Shown here one piece after another: positions 41,883 to 52,010 of a stretch of DNA of 64,000 nucleotides. The DNA comes from Bog-473 sp963763575 (lineage in GTDB: Bacteria; Actinomycetota; Acidimicrobiia; Acidimicrobiales; RAAP-2): the NCBI GenBank assembly GCA_963763575.1, contig CAVXPD010000014.1:1-64000 (forward strand). The letters run 5' to 3'. The translations under genes and the position numbers were made by a program. The notes under the pieces were generated by a model that searched no databases, had not been told where the DNA came from, and saw nothing but the letters and a program-made list of their open reading frames with translations. Each line of letters opens with the position of its first letter. Position 1 is the stretch's first letter.

Positions 41883-42962
41883 GTGCGCGTCGACCAGGTG
41901 ATCCCTTCGCTCGCCAGTCGCGACGCCATCGGGGTCTCCTCGCTCAACCTGCGCGACGGGCTTCGCGCTGCCGGCATCGACTCGGACATCTTCTATGGCA
42001 GCTTCACGCCCGACGTCGAGCACGAGGGACGGCCCGTGACCGAACTGGGGCGGGCGGCGCGCGACCGCTGGCTGCTGTATCAAGCGTCGATCGGCAGCCC
42101 GGTGTACGACATTCTCGCCGCGCGTTCGGAGCCGAAGCTCGTCAACTATCACAACATCACACCGGCCGCGCTGCTGCGGGACTGGGAGCCCGCGGTGGCG
42201 TACGAGGCCTCGCTCGGCCGCACGCAACTGGCGCGCCTGGCCGACCAGAGCCGCTTCGCCGTGGCCGACTCCGCCTTCAACGAGTCCGAGCTTCTCGCGC
42301 TCGGCTACGAAGGGACGGCGGTCGTCCCGTTGCTCATCGACATGCACGTCAAGAGCGACGAGCCGGATCCCGAGCTTGCGGCTCGTCTGAGTGAACGCAA
42401 GGCGCGCGACGGCGGCGCCGACCTGTTGTACGTGGGGAAGATCTCGCCGCACAAGGCACCGCACGATCTCGTCAAGATGCTCGACGTCCTGCGGCGGACC
42501 GGCGACCCCGCGGCGCGCCTGCATCTGGTCGGCTCCCCGTTGGGCGAGACCTACGAGCCCGCGCTGCGCGCCTTCATCGAGGAGCTCGGGCTGGACGGCT
42601 CGGTCAACCTGCCCGGCTCCGTGACGGGCGCGGAGCTCGAGGCGTACTTCCAAGCGGCCGACGTGTTCGTCATGGCCTCGGACCACGAGGGGTTCTGCGT
42701 GCCCCTGGGCGAGGCCATGGGCCACGGCGTCCCCATCGTCGCCTACGGCGTGACCGCGGTGCCCGAAACGGTGGCCGGCGCCGGGCTGGTGCTGCCCGAC
42801 AAGTCGCCGGTCCCCTTCGCGGCGGCGGTCGGCCGGGTGCTGCAGGACCCCGAGTTGCGCGCCGTGCTGGCGGCCGCGGGCCGGGAGCGGGCGGCGGGTT
42901 TCGACCTCGCGGCGTCCACCAAGCGCTTCGTGTCGTTGGTGCAGGAGGCCGTCGCCGCCTGA
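41883..42962 (+). CDS. GT4-family glycosyltransferase
   Basis: 359 residues from GTG 41883. It has a GT-B fold with the N-terminal pattern SLASRDAIGVSSLNLRDGLR and KLVNYHNITP. The nucleotide-sugar domain contains LLYVGKISPHKAPHDL and the E-x7-E motif HEGFCVPLGEAM. It is probably a cytosolic or membrane-associated retaining transferase using an NDP-sugar or GDP-mannose. It is related to the four other GT4 genes in the window but transcribed in the opposite direction, away from the block at 43-46 kb. Confidence 0.9.
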   Translation: MRVDQVIPSLASRDAIGVSSLNLRDGLRAAGIDSDIFYGSFTPDVEHEGRPVTELGRAARDRWLLYQASIGSPVYDILAARSEPKLVNYHNITPAALLRDWEPAVAYEASLGRTQLARLADQSRFAVADSAFNESELLALGYEGTAVVPLLIDMHVKSDEPDPELAARLSERKARDGGADLLYVGKISPHKAPHDLVKMLDVLRRTGDPAARLHLVGSPLGETYEPALRAFIEELGLDGSVNLPGSVTGAELEAYFQAADVFVMASDHEGFCVPLGEAMGHGVPIVAYGVTAVPETVAGAGLVLPDKSPVPFAAAVGRVLQDPELRAVLAAAGRERAAGFDLAASTKRFVSLVQEAVAA

Positions 42963-43053
42963 GCCTCGCCTGCGCTCGCGTGGCCCGCCTCAGCCGGCGG
43001 CCGGTGACGCGGGGCTTGGCCGGAACCGCCTCGTCCCTCTGGCGCCCGCGCGT

Positions 43054-44118
43054 TCAGCGAGACAATGCGGTGACGAGGTCGATCGTCCGGTCCCCCGCCG
43101 ACGAGAGGTCCAGCGCCTCGACGCGCCGCGCCGCCGTTCGCGCCAGATCGGCGCGCAGTCGCGCATCGCCCGCCGCGCGCGCCGCGGCTCCGGCGAGTGC
43201 GTAGGGATCGGTGGCGTCGACGAGCAGCCCGCCGTCGCCCACGATCTCGGGGAGCGCGCCGGCCCGGTTGGCCACGACGGGCAGGCCGATCGACATGGCC
43301 TCGAGCACCGGGACGCCGAAGCCCTCGTGTCGGGACGCCATGACCAACACGTCCGACTCCGACATCGCCGCGACGAGGTCGGCGTCGCTCAGCTGCCCCA
43401 CGAACGTCACGGCGTCGCGGACCCCCAGCTCGCGGGCGAAGCGCACGAGCGCGCGGGTGTAGGCCGGCACGACGGGGCGCCCGACCACCTGCAACGTGGT
43501 CGCCGGGTCGTGATGCTGTCGCGCGACTAACAGCGCCATGAGCGCGAACTCGATCCCCTTGTTCGGTGCGACGCGGCCGACACACAGCCAGCGCGCGCCC
43601 TGCCGCGGGCCGGCGGGGTCGGCGGCTCGGTCCGGTGCGCCAGCGGTCGGCGCCATCGCGGCGGGTGGGACGACGGCGGTGCGCGGGTAGCCGGCCTCCC
43701 GCAGCTCTCCCTCGTTGAACGCTGACACCGCGATGCCCAGCGCCGCGCGTGGGGCCAGGAGCGCGAGCTCGTGGGTGGCGCGGAGTTGGTGGCGCGCCAT
43801 GGGGTTGTTCCAGGCCGCGTAGAGCTCGGGCGGGGTCACGTTGTGGTAGTTGACGGCCAGCCGCTCGCGCCGGCCGGCCAACCAAGGGGCGATGGCCGAC
43901 GCGGTGGCGAACTGGTACAGCAGGACGTCGCCGCCCGCCGCCTCGTCCGTGTACTCGAGATAGGGCCGCGTCTCGCGCTCTGTCTCGGGGTCGACCATCT
44001 CGACGTAGATGCGCGAGGCGATGCCCCGCGACGCCAGCACGTCCCGCAGCCGGAGCGTGTGCCGGCCCACGGCGTCGTCGCGGTGCAGCATCGGGACGAA
44101 TTGGTGGACGGCGGTCAC
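43054..44118 (-). CDS. GT4-family glycosyltransferase
   Basis: 354 residues from GTG 44118. The N-terminus HQFVPMLHRDDAVGRHTLRL and LAVNYHNVTPPELYAAWNN is shared with the next two paralogues. The donor domain has WLCVGRVAPNKGIEFALMAL and the E-x7-E motif HEGFGVPVLEAM. The start codon overlaps the stop of the preceding gene by four bases (GTGA), so the genes are coupled. It is the last gene of the first methyltransferase-GT-GT block. The acceptor is unknown. Confidence 0.9.
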   Translation of the reverse strand: MTAVHQFVPMLHRDDAVGRHTLRLRDVLASRGIASRIYVEMVDPETERETRPYLEYTDEAAGGDVLLYQFATASAIAPWLAGRRERLAVNYHNVTPPELYAAWNNPMARHQLRATHELALLAPRAALGIAVSAFNEGELREAGYPRTAVVPPAAMAPTAGAPDRAADPAGPRQGARWLCVGRVAPNKGIEFALMALLVARQHHDPATTLQVVGRPVVPAYTRALVRFARELGVRDAVTFVGQLSDADLVAAMSESDVLVMASRHEGFGVPVLEAMSIGLPVVANRAGALPEIVGDGGLLVDATDPYALAGAAARAAGDARLRADLARTAARRVEALDLSSAGDRTIDLVTALSR

Positions 44119-45194
44119 TTCGCGCTCCGGCCCAGCAACGGCGTGAGCAGGTCGACGAAGCGCGCCGCGGCCGATCCCAGATCGAGCTCCGCCAGCCGGC
44201 GGCGTCCTGCCCCGGCGAGGCGACGGCACTCCGCCTCGTCGGCCAGCAGCCCGGCGATCGCCTCGGACAGCGCATACGGGTCGCGGGACCTGACGAGCAC
44301 GCCGGCGTCCCCGAGCACCTCGGGCACCGCGCCCTGGTCGAACGCCACTACGGGGAGCCCGGCCGCCATCGCCTCGACCACCGGGACGCCGAAGCCCTCG
44401 TGGTCCGACGTGACGACCAAGACGTCGGCCCACTCGTAGGCGGCGGCCACCGCGGCGTCGCTCGCGTAGCCGACGAAGGTCACGGCGTCGGTTAGTCCGA
44501 GCTCGTCCACATAGCGCCGGAGGGCCCGCTCGTAGGCGTCGGTCACGGGCCGGCCGATGACCCGCAGGGTGGCGGCCGGGTCCGCGTGCTGCCGCGTGAC
44601 CGCCAGGGCGGCGAACGCGTGCTCCACGGCCTTGTTGGGTGCCACGCGCCCGACCGAGATCCAGCGGGCGGCTTTTGCGCGGGGGGCCGGCGTGCCGGAC
44701 GATGCCGGCGCCGTGCCGTCGGGACCGAGGGCGGCCGATGGGGGGACCACCGCGGTGGCGGCGAACCCGGCGCCCACCAACTGCTCCGCGTTGTACGCGG
44801 AGTCCGCGACGGCCAGTGAGGCGCGCGGTGCGAGCACCTCGAGGTCGTATCGGGCGCGCTCCTGGCCCAGCGCCAGATAGTGGTCCCACGGCTCCACCAG
44901 CTCGGGTGGCGTGATGTTGTGGTAGTTCACGACCAGCGTCTCCTGGCGCCCGGCCAGCCACGGCGCCATGGAGGAGGCGGTGGCGAACTGGTACACGACC
45001 ACGTCGCCGGGCCGCGCGTGGGCGTCGTAGTCCGGGGCGGAAAGGGTCTCGTCCGCCGTGTCGTCCTGGACGAGGTCGACATAGATGTCGGAGTCGATGC
45101 CGCGCGCCCGCGTGGCGTCGCGCAACCGGAGGGTGTGCCGCCCGACGGCGTCGCCGCGATGGAGGACGGGGACGAAATGATGAATGCCGCTCAC
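44115..45194 (-). CDS. GT4-family glycosyltransferase
   Basis: 359 residues from GTG 45194. It opens GIHHFVPVLHRGDAVGRHTL and carries VVNYHNITPPELVEPWDHYL. The donor-binding region is WISVGRVAPNKAVEHAFAAL with the E-x7-E motif HEGFGVPVVEAM. It is very similar to the protein at 43054-44118, indicating tandem duplication. It overlaps the methyltransferase stop by four bases on one side and the next GT by four on the other, so the three form one translational unit. Confidence 0.9.
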   Translation of the reverse strand: MSGIHHFVPVLHRGDAVGRHTLRLRDATRARGIDSDIYVDLVQDDTADETLSAPDYDAHARPGDVVVYQFATASSMAPWLAGRQETLVVNYHNITPPELVEPWDHYLALGQERARYDLEVLAPRASLAVADSAYNAEQLVGAGFAATAVVPPSAALGPDGTAPASSGTPAPRAKAARWISVGRVAPNKAVEHAFAALAVTRQHADPAATLRVIGRPVTDAYERALRRYVDELGLTDAVTFVGYASDAAVAAAYEWADVLVVTSDHEGFGVPVVEAMAAGLPVVAFDQGAVPEVLGDAGVLVRSRDPYALSEAIAGLLADEAECRRLAGAGRRRLAELDLGSAAARFVDLLTPLLGRSAK

Positions 45195-46206
45195 GAGGGG
45201 GGCGTCGCGCCGGTGATCCCGAAGCGGCCCTCGTCGGGACCGCCGGGCAACGGCGCCACGTCGACGAACCCGCTTCGCGCGAGGAGGAGCTCCCAGGTCT
45301 CGACGTGCAGCGGCCGGCCGCCGCCGAGGTCGTGCGCGACCGGCCGTTCGACTCCCCCCGCAGAGTTCTGCTCGGCCACCACGACGAGCGGGGCGCCCCC
45401 CGCAAGCGATCGGCGGCTCCGGGCGAGAACGGGCAGCAGCGCATAGAGCGGGAGCCGGTCGACGACCCCGCTCAGGACGAGGCCGCCGAGCGACGCCGAG
45501 GCGGAACGCGCCAGAGTTTCCGCGACCTCGCCGATGGTGACGTCGCACCCGCTCTCGAGCGCGCGCGAGCGCGACGCCGCCACGCGGCTCCACGCCCCGT
45601 GCCGCCACGCCAACTCTTCGCAGCGCGTCTGACGAGCGCGCCCTCGCCGCAGTCGGCGTGCACCACGTCCCCGTGCCGGGCCGTCGCCGCGACGAATGCC
45701 GCGACCGGCTCGACCCAGACGCCGAGCTCGCGCGCCGGCACGAGCCAGGCCGCACCGTCGAGCGGCGTGTCCTCGCCGGCGAGCCTCGCCTCGAGGGTGC
45801 TCACCCGCGCGTGCAGGAAGCGGAACGCCTCGATGACATCGCTCATCGCCTCTTCCACCTCCGACCGCTCACCGCCTTCGACTCCCGGCGACCCCACGGC
45901 GCGAGGGCTTCCCGGCCGCAGTCTCCCCAGGCGACCACCCCGCCGGCCCCGGTCCTGCGAGGCCAGGAGATCGGCCACGTCGGACGCCCCGGGCCGGTAG
46001 GGGCCGAATCGGTCACCCATGTGGGTGAAGGCCCCCATGAAGTTCCACTCGTCGCTGCCCTGCGGGGACAGGCGTGCAAAGGACGCCCGCAACGCCTCCC
46101 CGGCGCGTGCCTTGTCGGCGTCGCTGACGCCATCGGGGTTGGAAGCGCGTGCGCCCTGCTCGCCGTCGGGCCCGGCGCGGTCGGGCGACGAACTCGGGGT
46201 GGACAC
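45191..46206 (-). pseudogene. SAM-dependent methyltransferase, two frameshifts
   Basis: The first frame (from 46206) has a charged N-terminus, the segment FMGAFTHMGDRFGPYRPGAS, a coiled HARVSTLEARLAG, and motif I as HADCGEGALVRR. Near 45620 the frame must change to read RVGVAARGVEPRGGVAL, and near 45560 again to reach CDVTIGEVAETLARSASASL, GGLVLSGVVDRLPLYALLPV and LHVETWELLLARSGF, ending at 45191. The joined protein is a paralogue of the intact methyltransferase at 58354. Two nearby indels could be real or assembly errors. Confidence 0.7.
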
Positions 46207-46313
46207 GCAGGTTGATGCTAGCGGGGGCGCCCACGCTGCCTTGGGGGGCGCCGATACTCGCGCGTGGGACGAGGGTAACTTGTCCTATCCGATCGAGCTG
46301 AGGCGGCTTTCCC

Positions 46314-48653
46314 TTGAGATACCTGCCGATCACTGCCACGCGGCTGCTGCTGGCCGCGATCCTGTCCGCCGGCCTCTCGCTCACCTCTGTCGCGTTGGCG
46401 TCCAGCGACGCCAGTGCCGCGCCGGCGACCCTCGGGCTGACGCTGCAATGGAGCACCGCCCTCGACGACGCGCCGTGCGGCGTCGCCGAATCGTCGCCGA
46501 TCGAGTTCAACGACAGCGGGACGCCGGCGGTCGAGTTCGGCGACCGCCAGGGCGATCTCTACGGGTTCGATCTCCAGAGCGGCGCCGTCGCGCCGGGCTG
46601 GGGCACCACCACGACGAGCGCCGGGGTGGGGTCGGGTCAGGGGTGCGCGCTCCGCAACACGGGCGGCGGAAGCCCCATCTCGAACGCCGCCGTCGGGGTC
46701 GAAATTCCCGAGGCCCCCCCGGTCGATTCGACCGCATCGGTCGACCCTGGATCGGGCAACCTCAACGTCACCGCGGGCAACAGCGCTGAACCGGGTGAGG
46801 GCGGGTACTACGGCTATTCGCCCGGCGGGTCCCTGCGGTGGAACCAGACCGTCACGAACCCGTCCACGGACACGCTCCACGACATCGGCGTCCAGGCCTC
46901 GCCGTCCGAGGGCAGCGGGCTGGCCGAGGCCGGCTCGCTCGGCCAGATGACCTACGCCTTGAACGCCAGCAACGGTTCGCCCGCCACGGGCTGGCCGCAA
47001 TTCTCCGCCGACAGCGTGTTCTCGACGGCCGCCATCGGCGACCTCTACGGGACGGGGAGCGACGACTTCGTCGCCGGCGGCGCGTCCTCGAACGGGTTCG
47101 CCTACGACACGCACTATTCCAACGGCGGGCACGTGCGGATCTACAACAACCACGGCGGCCTCATCTGCGAGGCGAACACGAACGAGGAGGTCGACTCCTC
47201 GCCGGCCGTCGGCCCCGTCCTGTCGGGGAACGCGTACGGGATCGCCGTCGGGACGGGGAGCTTCTTCGGCGGCGCCAGCGACGAGAACGCGGTGAAGATG
47301 TACGACACCAGGTGCAACCAGGTGTGGAGCGACACGCTTCCGGGCCACACGGGCGGCAGCCCCGCGCTGGCGGACGTGCAGGGCAACGGCCAGCTGGCCG
47401 TCGTCGAGGGGACCGTCAACGGGAACGGCAGCACGGGCTCCGTCTGGGCCATGAACGCGGCGAACGGCAACGCCATCTGGGAAGTGAACGTGCCGCACGC
47501 CGTGTTCGGCTCGGTGACGACGGCCGACCTGACGAACGCCGGCTACCAGGACGTGATCGTCCCGACGACCGAAGGCATCGTGATCCTCGACGGGCGGACG
47601 GGTGACGAGGTAGCCGACTTCGACGACGGGTCGGGCCACTACGGGCTGGGCGGCCTCGTTTACGGCTTCCAGAACGCACCGCTCGTGACGTCGGACCCCA
47701 ACGGAACGATCGGTATCACGGTGGCCGGCTACTTCGCGATCGGTGGCGCCGACGTCCAGGGCGAGGTGCAGCACTTCGAGGTCACCGGCTCGCAGGGCGG
47801 CCGCGCCAACGAGACCGATGGATGGCCGCAGTTCCACCACGACCCGCAGCTGACCGGCTTCGTTGGGGGCGGCAACCCCCTCGGCGTCTGCACCCGACCC
47901 GATGGCGCCCAGAACGGCTATTTGACCGTGGCGTCGGACGGCGGCATCTTCGCCTTCGGGCAGGACTTCTGCGGCAGCACCGGAAACCTGGTGCTCAACA
48001 AACCGGTCGTGGGTATGGCCGCGGTGCCGCGCGGTGGCGGGTACTGGATGGTGGCCTCCGACGGGGGCGTGTTCTCCTTTGGCGGCGCGCAGTTCTACGG
48101 GTCCACCGGCGCGCTCCACCTCAACGCGCCCATCGTCGGGATGGTGGCGACGCCGGACGGGAAGGGCTACTGGCTGGTGGCGTCCGACGGCGGCATCTTC
48201 TCGTTCGGAGACGCCGCGTTCTTCGGCTCGGCGGCGTCGATCCCCGGCCAGGACATCGTCGGGATGGCGGCCTCGCCCGACGGGCAGGGCTACTGGGAGG
48301 TGAGCACGACGGGCAACATCTTCTCGTGGGGCGACGCCCTGTACCAGGGTGGCGTCGGCGGGTTGCACCTCAACGGCATCATCGTCGGCATCACGCCCGA
48401 CCCGGTGACGGGCGGCTACTGGCTCATCGGGTCCGACGGCGGCGTGTTCTCCTTCGACGCGCCGTTCTTCGGCTCGACCGGCAACATCCACCTCAACCAG
48501 CCGGTGGTGGCGATGCAGGCGACCGACGACGGCGGGGGCTACTGGTTCGTCGCCCGCGACGGCGGCATCTTCGCCTACGGCGACGCGCCGTTCCGGGGCT
48601 CGATGGGCGGGCAGCCCCTGAACCAGCCCATGGTGGGCATGTTCGGCTTCTGA
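46314..48653 (+). CDS. Secreted FG-GAP/PQQ-like propeller protein with 42-residue repeats
   Basis: 779 residues from a TTG start. The signal peptide is LLLAAILSAGLSLTSVALAS. Residues about 40-520 form a beta-propeller with FG-GAP-like phrases (GDLYGTGSDDFVAGG, LADVQGNGQLAVVEG, ADLTNAGYQDVIVPT). The last 240 residues are about six copies of the 42-residue repeat YW-VASDGG-x-F-x-FG-x-A-x-FYGSTG also found at 39674. There is no catalytic motif. It is probably a surface-exposed binding or structural protein. An 843-codon antisense frame across it is a shadow of the biased codon use. Confidence 0.82.
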   Translation: MRYLPITATRLLLAAILSAGLSLTSVALASSDASAAPATLGLTLQWSTALDDAPCGVAESSPIEFNDSGTPAVEFGDRQGDLYGFDLQSGAVAPGWGTTTTSAGVGSGQGCALRNTGGGSPISNAAVGVEIPEAPPVDSTASVDPGSGNLNVTAGNSAEPGEGGYYGYSPGGSLRWNQTVTNPSTDTLHDIGVQASPSEGSGLAEAGSLGQMTYALNASNGSPATGWPQFSADSVFSTAAIGDLYGTGSDDFVAGGASSNGFAYDTHYSNGGHVRIYNNHGGLICEANTNEEVDSSPAVGPVLSGNAYGIAVGTGSFFGGASDENAVKMYDTRCNQVWSDTLPGHTGGSPALADVQGNGQLAVVEGTVNGNGSTGSVWAMNAANGNAIWEVNVPHAVFGSVTTADLTNAGYQDVIVPTTEGIVILDGRTGDEVADFDDGSGHYGLGGLVYGFQNAPLVTSDPNGTIGITVAGYFAIGGADVQGEVQHFEVTGSQGGRANETDGWPQFHHDPQLTGFVGGGNPLGVCTRPDGAQNGYLTVASDGGIFAFGQDFCGSTGNLVLNKPVVGMAAVPRGGGYWMVASDGGVFSFGGAQFYGSTGALHLNAPIVGMVATPDGKGYWLVASDGGIFSFGDAAFFGSAASIPGQDIVGMAASPDGQGYWEVSTTGNIFSWGDALYQGGVGGLHLNGIIVGITPDPVTGGYWLIGSDGGVFSFDAPFFGSTGNIHLNQPVVAMQATDDGGGYWFVARDGGIFAYGDAPFRGSMGGQPLNQPMVGMFGF

Positions 48654-48985
48654 CCCCGTCGACCGGTACTCGACTCGCGAGGCTTCAAGAGGCGGACCGA
48701 GACGTACCGGCGATGCCGCTCGGCCATAGAAATTTCCCTCTCTGGGCATCGCCCCCCAAGACGAATCTCAACGCGTCGTTAACGGTGCTCGCGAGTGCGG
48801 TGGTGCTCGCCTGTCCTGAGCTCCCTGTGCGGACACGCCAGGGGTGCGCTCAGTGCGACGAAGAGGAGCCGTCGTTGGCTCGGCGCAGACCCGCTCGTAG
48901 AAGACTGGGCCCCGCCCGGGATACGTGAACCTCCGCCACAGACAGCGTACCGCGGGGAGGGGGGCTTCCCGCAAGGACCTCGGAT
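48654..48985. other. Intergenic stretch, no gene seen
   Basis: About 330 bases between the repeat protein and the monooxygenase, with no supported gene and no clear hairpin. Confidence 0.45.
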
Positions 48986-50459
48986 GTGCTGACAATGCTG
49001 GCCGTGACGACCGACCATGCGGTGGTGATCGCCGGCGGAGGCCCGGCCGGGATGATGCTGGCGTGCGAGTTGACGTTGGCGGGGGTCGACGTCGTGATCG
49101 TCGAGCGCCGCGCCGATCAGGTGGTCGAGAGCTCGCGGGCCGGCGGTCTGCACGCACGGACCATCGAGGTGCTCGATCAGCGCGGCGTCGCCGAGCGATT
49201 CCTCGCAGAGGGGCAGGCGATGCAGGTCCAGGGTTACGCCGGTGTCCCGCTGGACATCAGCGACTTCCCGACTCGCCACAACTACGGGCTCGCGCTGTGG
49301 CAGAGCCAATTCGAGCGCATCCTGGCCGACTGGGTCGACGAGCTCGGAGTGCCGATCGCGCGCGAGACGCGAGGTGACGGGTTTCGCCCAGGACGGCACC
49401 GGCGTCGACGTCGAGATCTCCGACGGCACCTCGCTCCGGGCGGAGTATCTCGTCGGGTGTGACGGAGGACGCAGCGTGGTCCGCAAGGCGGCCGGCATCG
49501 AGTTCCCCGGCTGGGATCCGTCGACCAACTGGCTGATCGCCGAGGTCGAGATGGACGAGGCGCCGGCGTTCGGCCTCCGCACCGGTGGCGGCATCGGCCC
49601 GGCGGACGGAGGGCGGATACGGGTCGTGCTGAGAGAGCCGTACGTCGAGCACGCCGGCGAACCGACTCTGGAGGATCTGAGTCAGGCACTCATCGCCGTC
49701 GACGGGACGGACTACGGGGTGCGCCGCCCCAACTGGATCTCCCGCTTCACCGACATGACCCGGCAAGCGGCCTGCTACCGGAGGCGACGCGTGTTGCTCG
49801 CGGGCGACGCCGCCCACGTGCATGCGCCACCGGGTGGGCAGGGTCTCAACACAGGAGTCCAGGACGCCGTGAACCTCGGCTGGAAGCTGGCTCAGGTGGT
49901 CAACGGGACGTCACCCGACGTCCTTCTGGACACGTACCACGCCGAGAGGCACCCGGTCGGCGCCCGTGTGCTGCGCAACACCATGGCGCAGGTAGCCCTC
50001 ATGCGCACCGACGACCGCACCGAGGCGCTGCACGACACTGTGGCCGAACTGCTTCGTTTGGACGAACCCCGCCGGCGGATCGCCGGCATGCTCAGTGGGC
50101 TCGACATCCACTACGACCTGGGGGACGGACACCCGCTGGTCGGGCGTCGCATGCCCGATCTCGATCTGGTCACGGCCGACGGTCCGCTGCGTATCTTCAC
50201 GCTGCTCCACGACGCCCGGCCCGTGCTGTTGAACCTCGGTCAGTCCGCAGAGTTCGACGTCACGCCGTGGGCGGGTCGGGTGCAACGTGTCGACGCCACG
50301 TCCGCCGGGGCGTGGGAGCTCCCGGTGATCGGCGAGGTCACTGCTCCCCCGGCGGTGTTGATCCGGCCCGACGGACACGTGGCCTGGGTGGGAGACCTCG
50401 ACGACCCGGGGCTCTCCGACGCAATGACCACCTGGTTCGGTCCGCCGGGCTCGGAATAG
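48986..50459 (+). pseudogene. FAD-dependent aromatic-ring monooxygenase, one frameshift
   Basis: The first frame has the FAD-binding motif GGGPAGMMLACELTLAG and the arginine region RAGGLHARTIEVLDQRG. One missing base near 49370 shifts the frame. The protein then continues EVTGFAQDGTGVDVEISDGT, with YLVGCDGGRSVVRKAAG, the second FAD motif LLAGDAAHVHAPPGGQGLNT and a thioredoxin-like C-terminal domain to 50459. Joined, this is about 490 residues, normal for the PHBH/RdmE class that hydroxylates aromatic or polyketide substrates using NAD(P)H. It converges on the TetR gene. Confidence 0.8.
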
Positions 50460-50512
50460 TGCGCGAGCGCCGGCGGCGGTGGCAAGCGGGCTCTGTGCTT
50501 CGGGGTGCACGC

Positions 50513-51112
50513 TCAGATGCGGGGTCCCTGGCCCTCACCCATCGCAGGCGTTGCGAGAAGCGCGACAGCGGCGCGTTTGGCGTTCGAAAGATGACTCACC
50601 TGGCCGCTGACCCGGGTCAGGAGCAAAGCGCCCTCGATGAGAGCAAGAGCCGCCGAGGCGGTCCCGGTTACCGATTCCTCTGGCCACCCGTCGACCCGGA
50701 GGCGTGCGGCGATGAGGTCCTCCCATTGCTCGAAGCACTGTGCCGCGATCGTGCGCAGGCGGGGGCTGATGATGGGCGATTCGAGTGCGGTCGGCGCGAT
50801 CGGGCACCCGGGGCACTCCTGCCCCCGCACCGGTCCCTCTGCCATCTCGAGGAACCGGACGACACCCATCGCCGTAGTGGGGGCGCGATCCAACGCCTGG
50901 CTGAGGGCGTCCGCGACCACCTGGCCGGACGCTTCGAGGGCGGTCTCGGCGACCTCTTCCAAGCCACCGGGAAAGTGGTGGTAGAGCGACCCGTTCGACA
51001 CACCGCTTTCGGTCAGGAGCTGGGCCAGCCCGGTTGCCGTGTAGCCCTGGTCGCGCAGCAGCCGCGCCATCGTCTGCACCAGCTCGGCGCGGGAGTCACG
51101 TCCAAGGGCCAC
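50513..51112 (-). CDS. TetR/AcrR-family repressor
   Basis: 199 residues. The N-terminal helix-turn-helix is GLAQLLTESGVSNGSLYHHF, followed by PGGLEEVAETALEASG. The C-terminal domain carries CPGCPIAP and resembles the YxaF/LmrA subgroup. It is divergent from the alpha/beta hydrolase. Two palindromes fill the 115-base gap and start 15 bases from its own start codon, so autoregulation and control of the hydrolase-tautomerase-SDR genes is likely. The inducer is unknown. Confidence 0.9.
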   Translation of the reverse strand: MALGRDSRAELVQTMARLLRDQGYTATGLAQLLTESGVSNGSLYHHFPGGLEEVAETALEASGQVVADALSQALDRAPTTAMGVVRFLEMAEGPVRGQECPGCPIAPTALESPIISPRLRTIAAQCFEQWEDLIAARLRVDGWPEESVTGTASAALALIEGALLLTRVSGQVSHLSNAKRAAVALLATPAMGEGQGPRI

Positions 51113-51126
51113 CCACTTGACGGTAC

Positions 51127-51165
51127 TAGAGCAATTGCTCTACAACGTGTAGAGCGATTGCTCCA
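51127..51165. promoter_or_regulatory. Two TetR-type operators
   Basis: TAGAGCAATTGCTCTA at 51127-51142 is a perfect 16-base palindrome. A second, imperfect copy, TAGAGCGATTGCTCCA, lies at 51150-51165, with starts 23 bases apart. They sit between the divergent TetR and hydrolase genes, which makes them the probable binding sites of that repressor. Confidence 0.8.
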
Positions 51166-51227
51166 GAGCCGATCGCGGCCCGTGAGTCACTGATAGGGCC
51201 CGTCAGTCACCGATAGGGAGGTGGACG

Positions 51228-51942
51228 ATGAGTACTCAGCCGACCGCAGTGCTGGTGCATGGCGCGTTCGCGGACGCGTCCGGCTACGCCGGCGTGATCA
51301 GGAACCTGGAGGCACAAGGGGTCGCGGTGAGGGCGCCGATGAACCCGTTGCGCGGTCTTGCGTCGGATGCCGAGGCCGTCGCGCGTTACACGACCACGAT
51401 CGAAGGTCCGATCGTCCTCGTCGGCCATTCCTATCGGCGGCGCCGTGATTTCACAAGCCGCGCCTGCAGTGAAGGACGTACGTGCCCTCGTCTTCTTGGC
51501 GGCCTTTGCGCCCGACGTGGGCGAGAGCTGCGCCAGCGTCCAGGAACCGTTCCCCCCGTCGATGCTGGCGACGTCGAACGTACCGACACCCTACGACGCG
51601 CCCGGAGCGGCCGGTGGGCCCGACTTGTTCATCGACATCGAGAAGTTTCACGAGACTTTCTGCGCTGACCTGAGCGAGGACGTCGCCGGCCCGATGGCGG
51701 TCAGCCAGCGCCCCCTGTCTGCGGCCGCGTTGACCGAGGGAGCAACCACCGCCGGCTGGAAGGACCTTCCATGCTGGTATCTGGTGTCCGAGCACGACAA
51801 CGCCATTCCGCCTGACTGCGAGCGCTTCATGGCGCAGCGGATGAACGCGGTCACCGAGTCGGTCGACGGCTCTCACGTCGCCTTCATCGCCAAGCCCGAC
51901 GTGGCGTCGGCCCTGATCCTCAAGGCGCTCGCATCGGCATGA
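51228..51942 (+). pseudogene. Alpha/beta hydrolase, one frameshift
   Basis: The first frame from ATG 51228 reads TAVLVHGAFADASGYAGVIR and reaches the nucleophile elbow IVLVGHSY. There an extra base converts the expected GGAVISQAAP into RRRRDF. The next frame restores GGAVISQAAPAVKDVRALVF, with LAAFAPDVGES, the acid region WYLVSEHDNAIPPDCERFMA and the catalytic His in VDGSHVAFIAKP, ending at 51942. The joined protein of about 237 residues is a typical actinobacterial hydrolase. The catalytic Ser is in GHSYGG. GGAGG precedes the ATG. Confidence 0.8.
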
Positions 51943-52010
51943 CCGCGTGCGGCGCTACCCGCTGAGCGCCGGACAACTTCGTCCATCGCTTCGAGAGAGA
52001 GGAGAGCCTC

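Noticed and set aside
46218..48749. 843-codon open frame on the minus strand
   Set aside because: It lies exactly antisense to the secreted repeat protein, its residues are His/Val/Arg-rich mirror repeats of the sense protein, and it has no family motif. It is a shadow caused by GC-rich codon bias.
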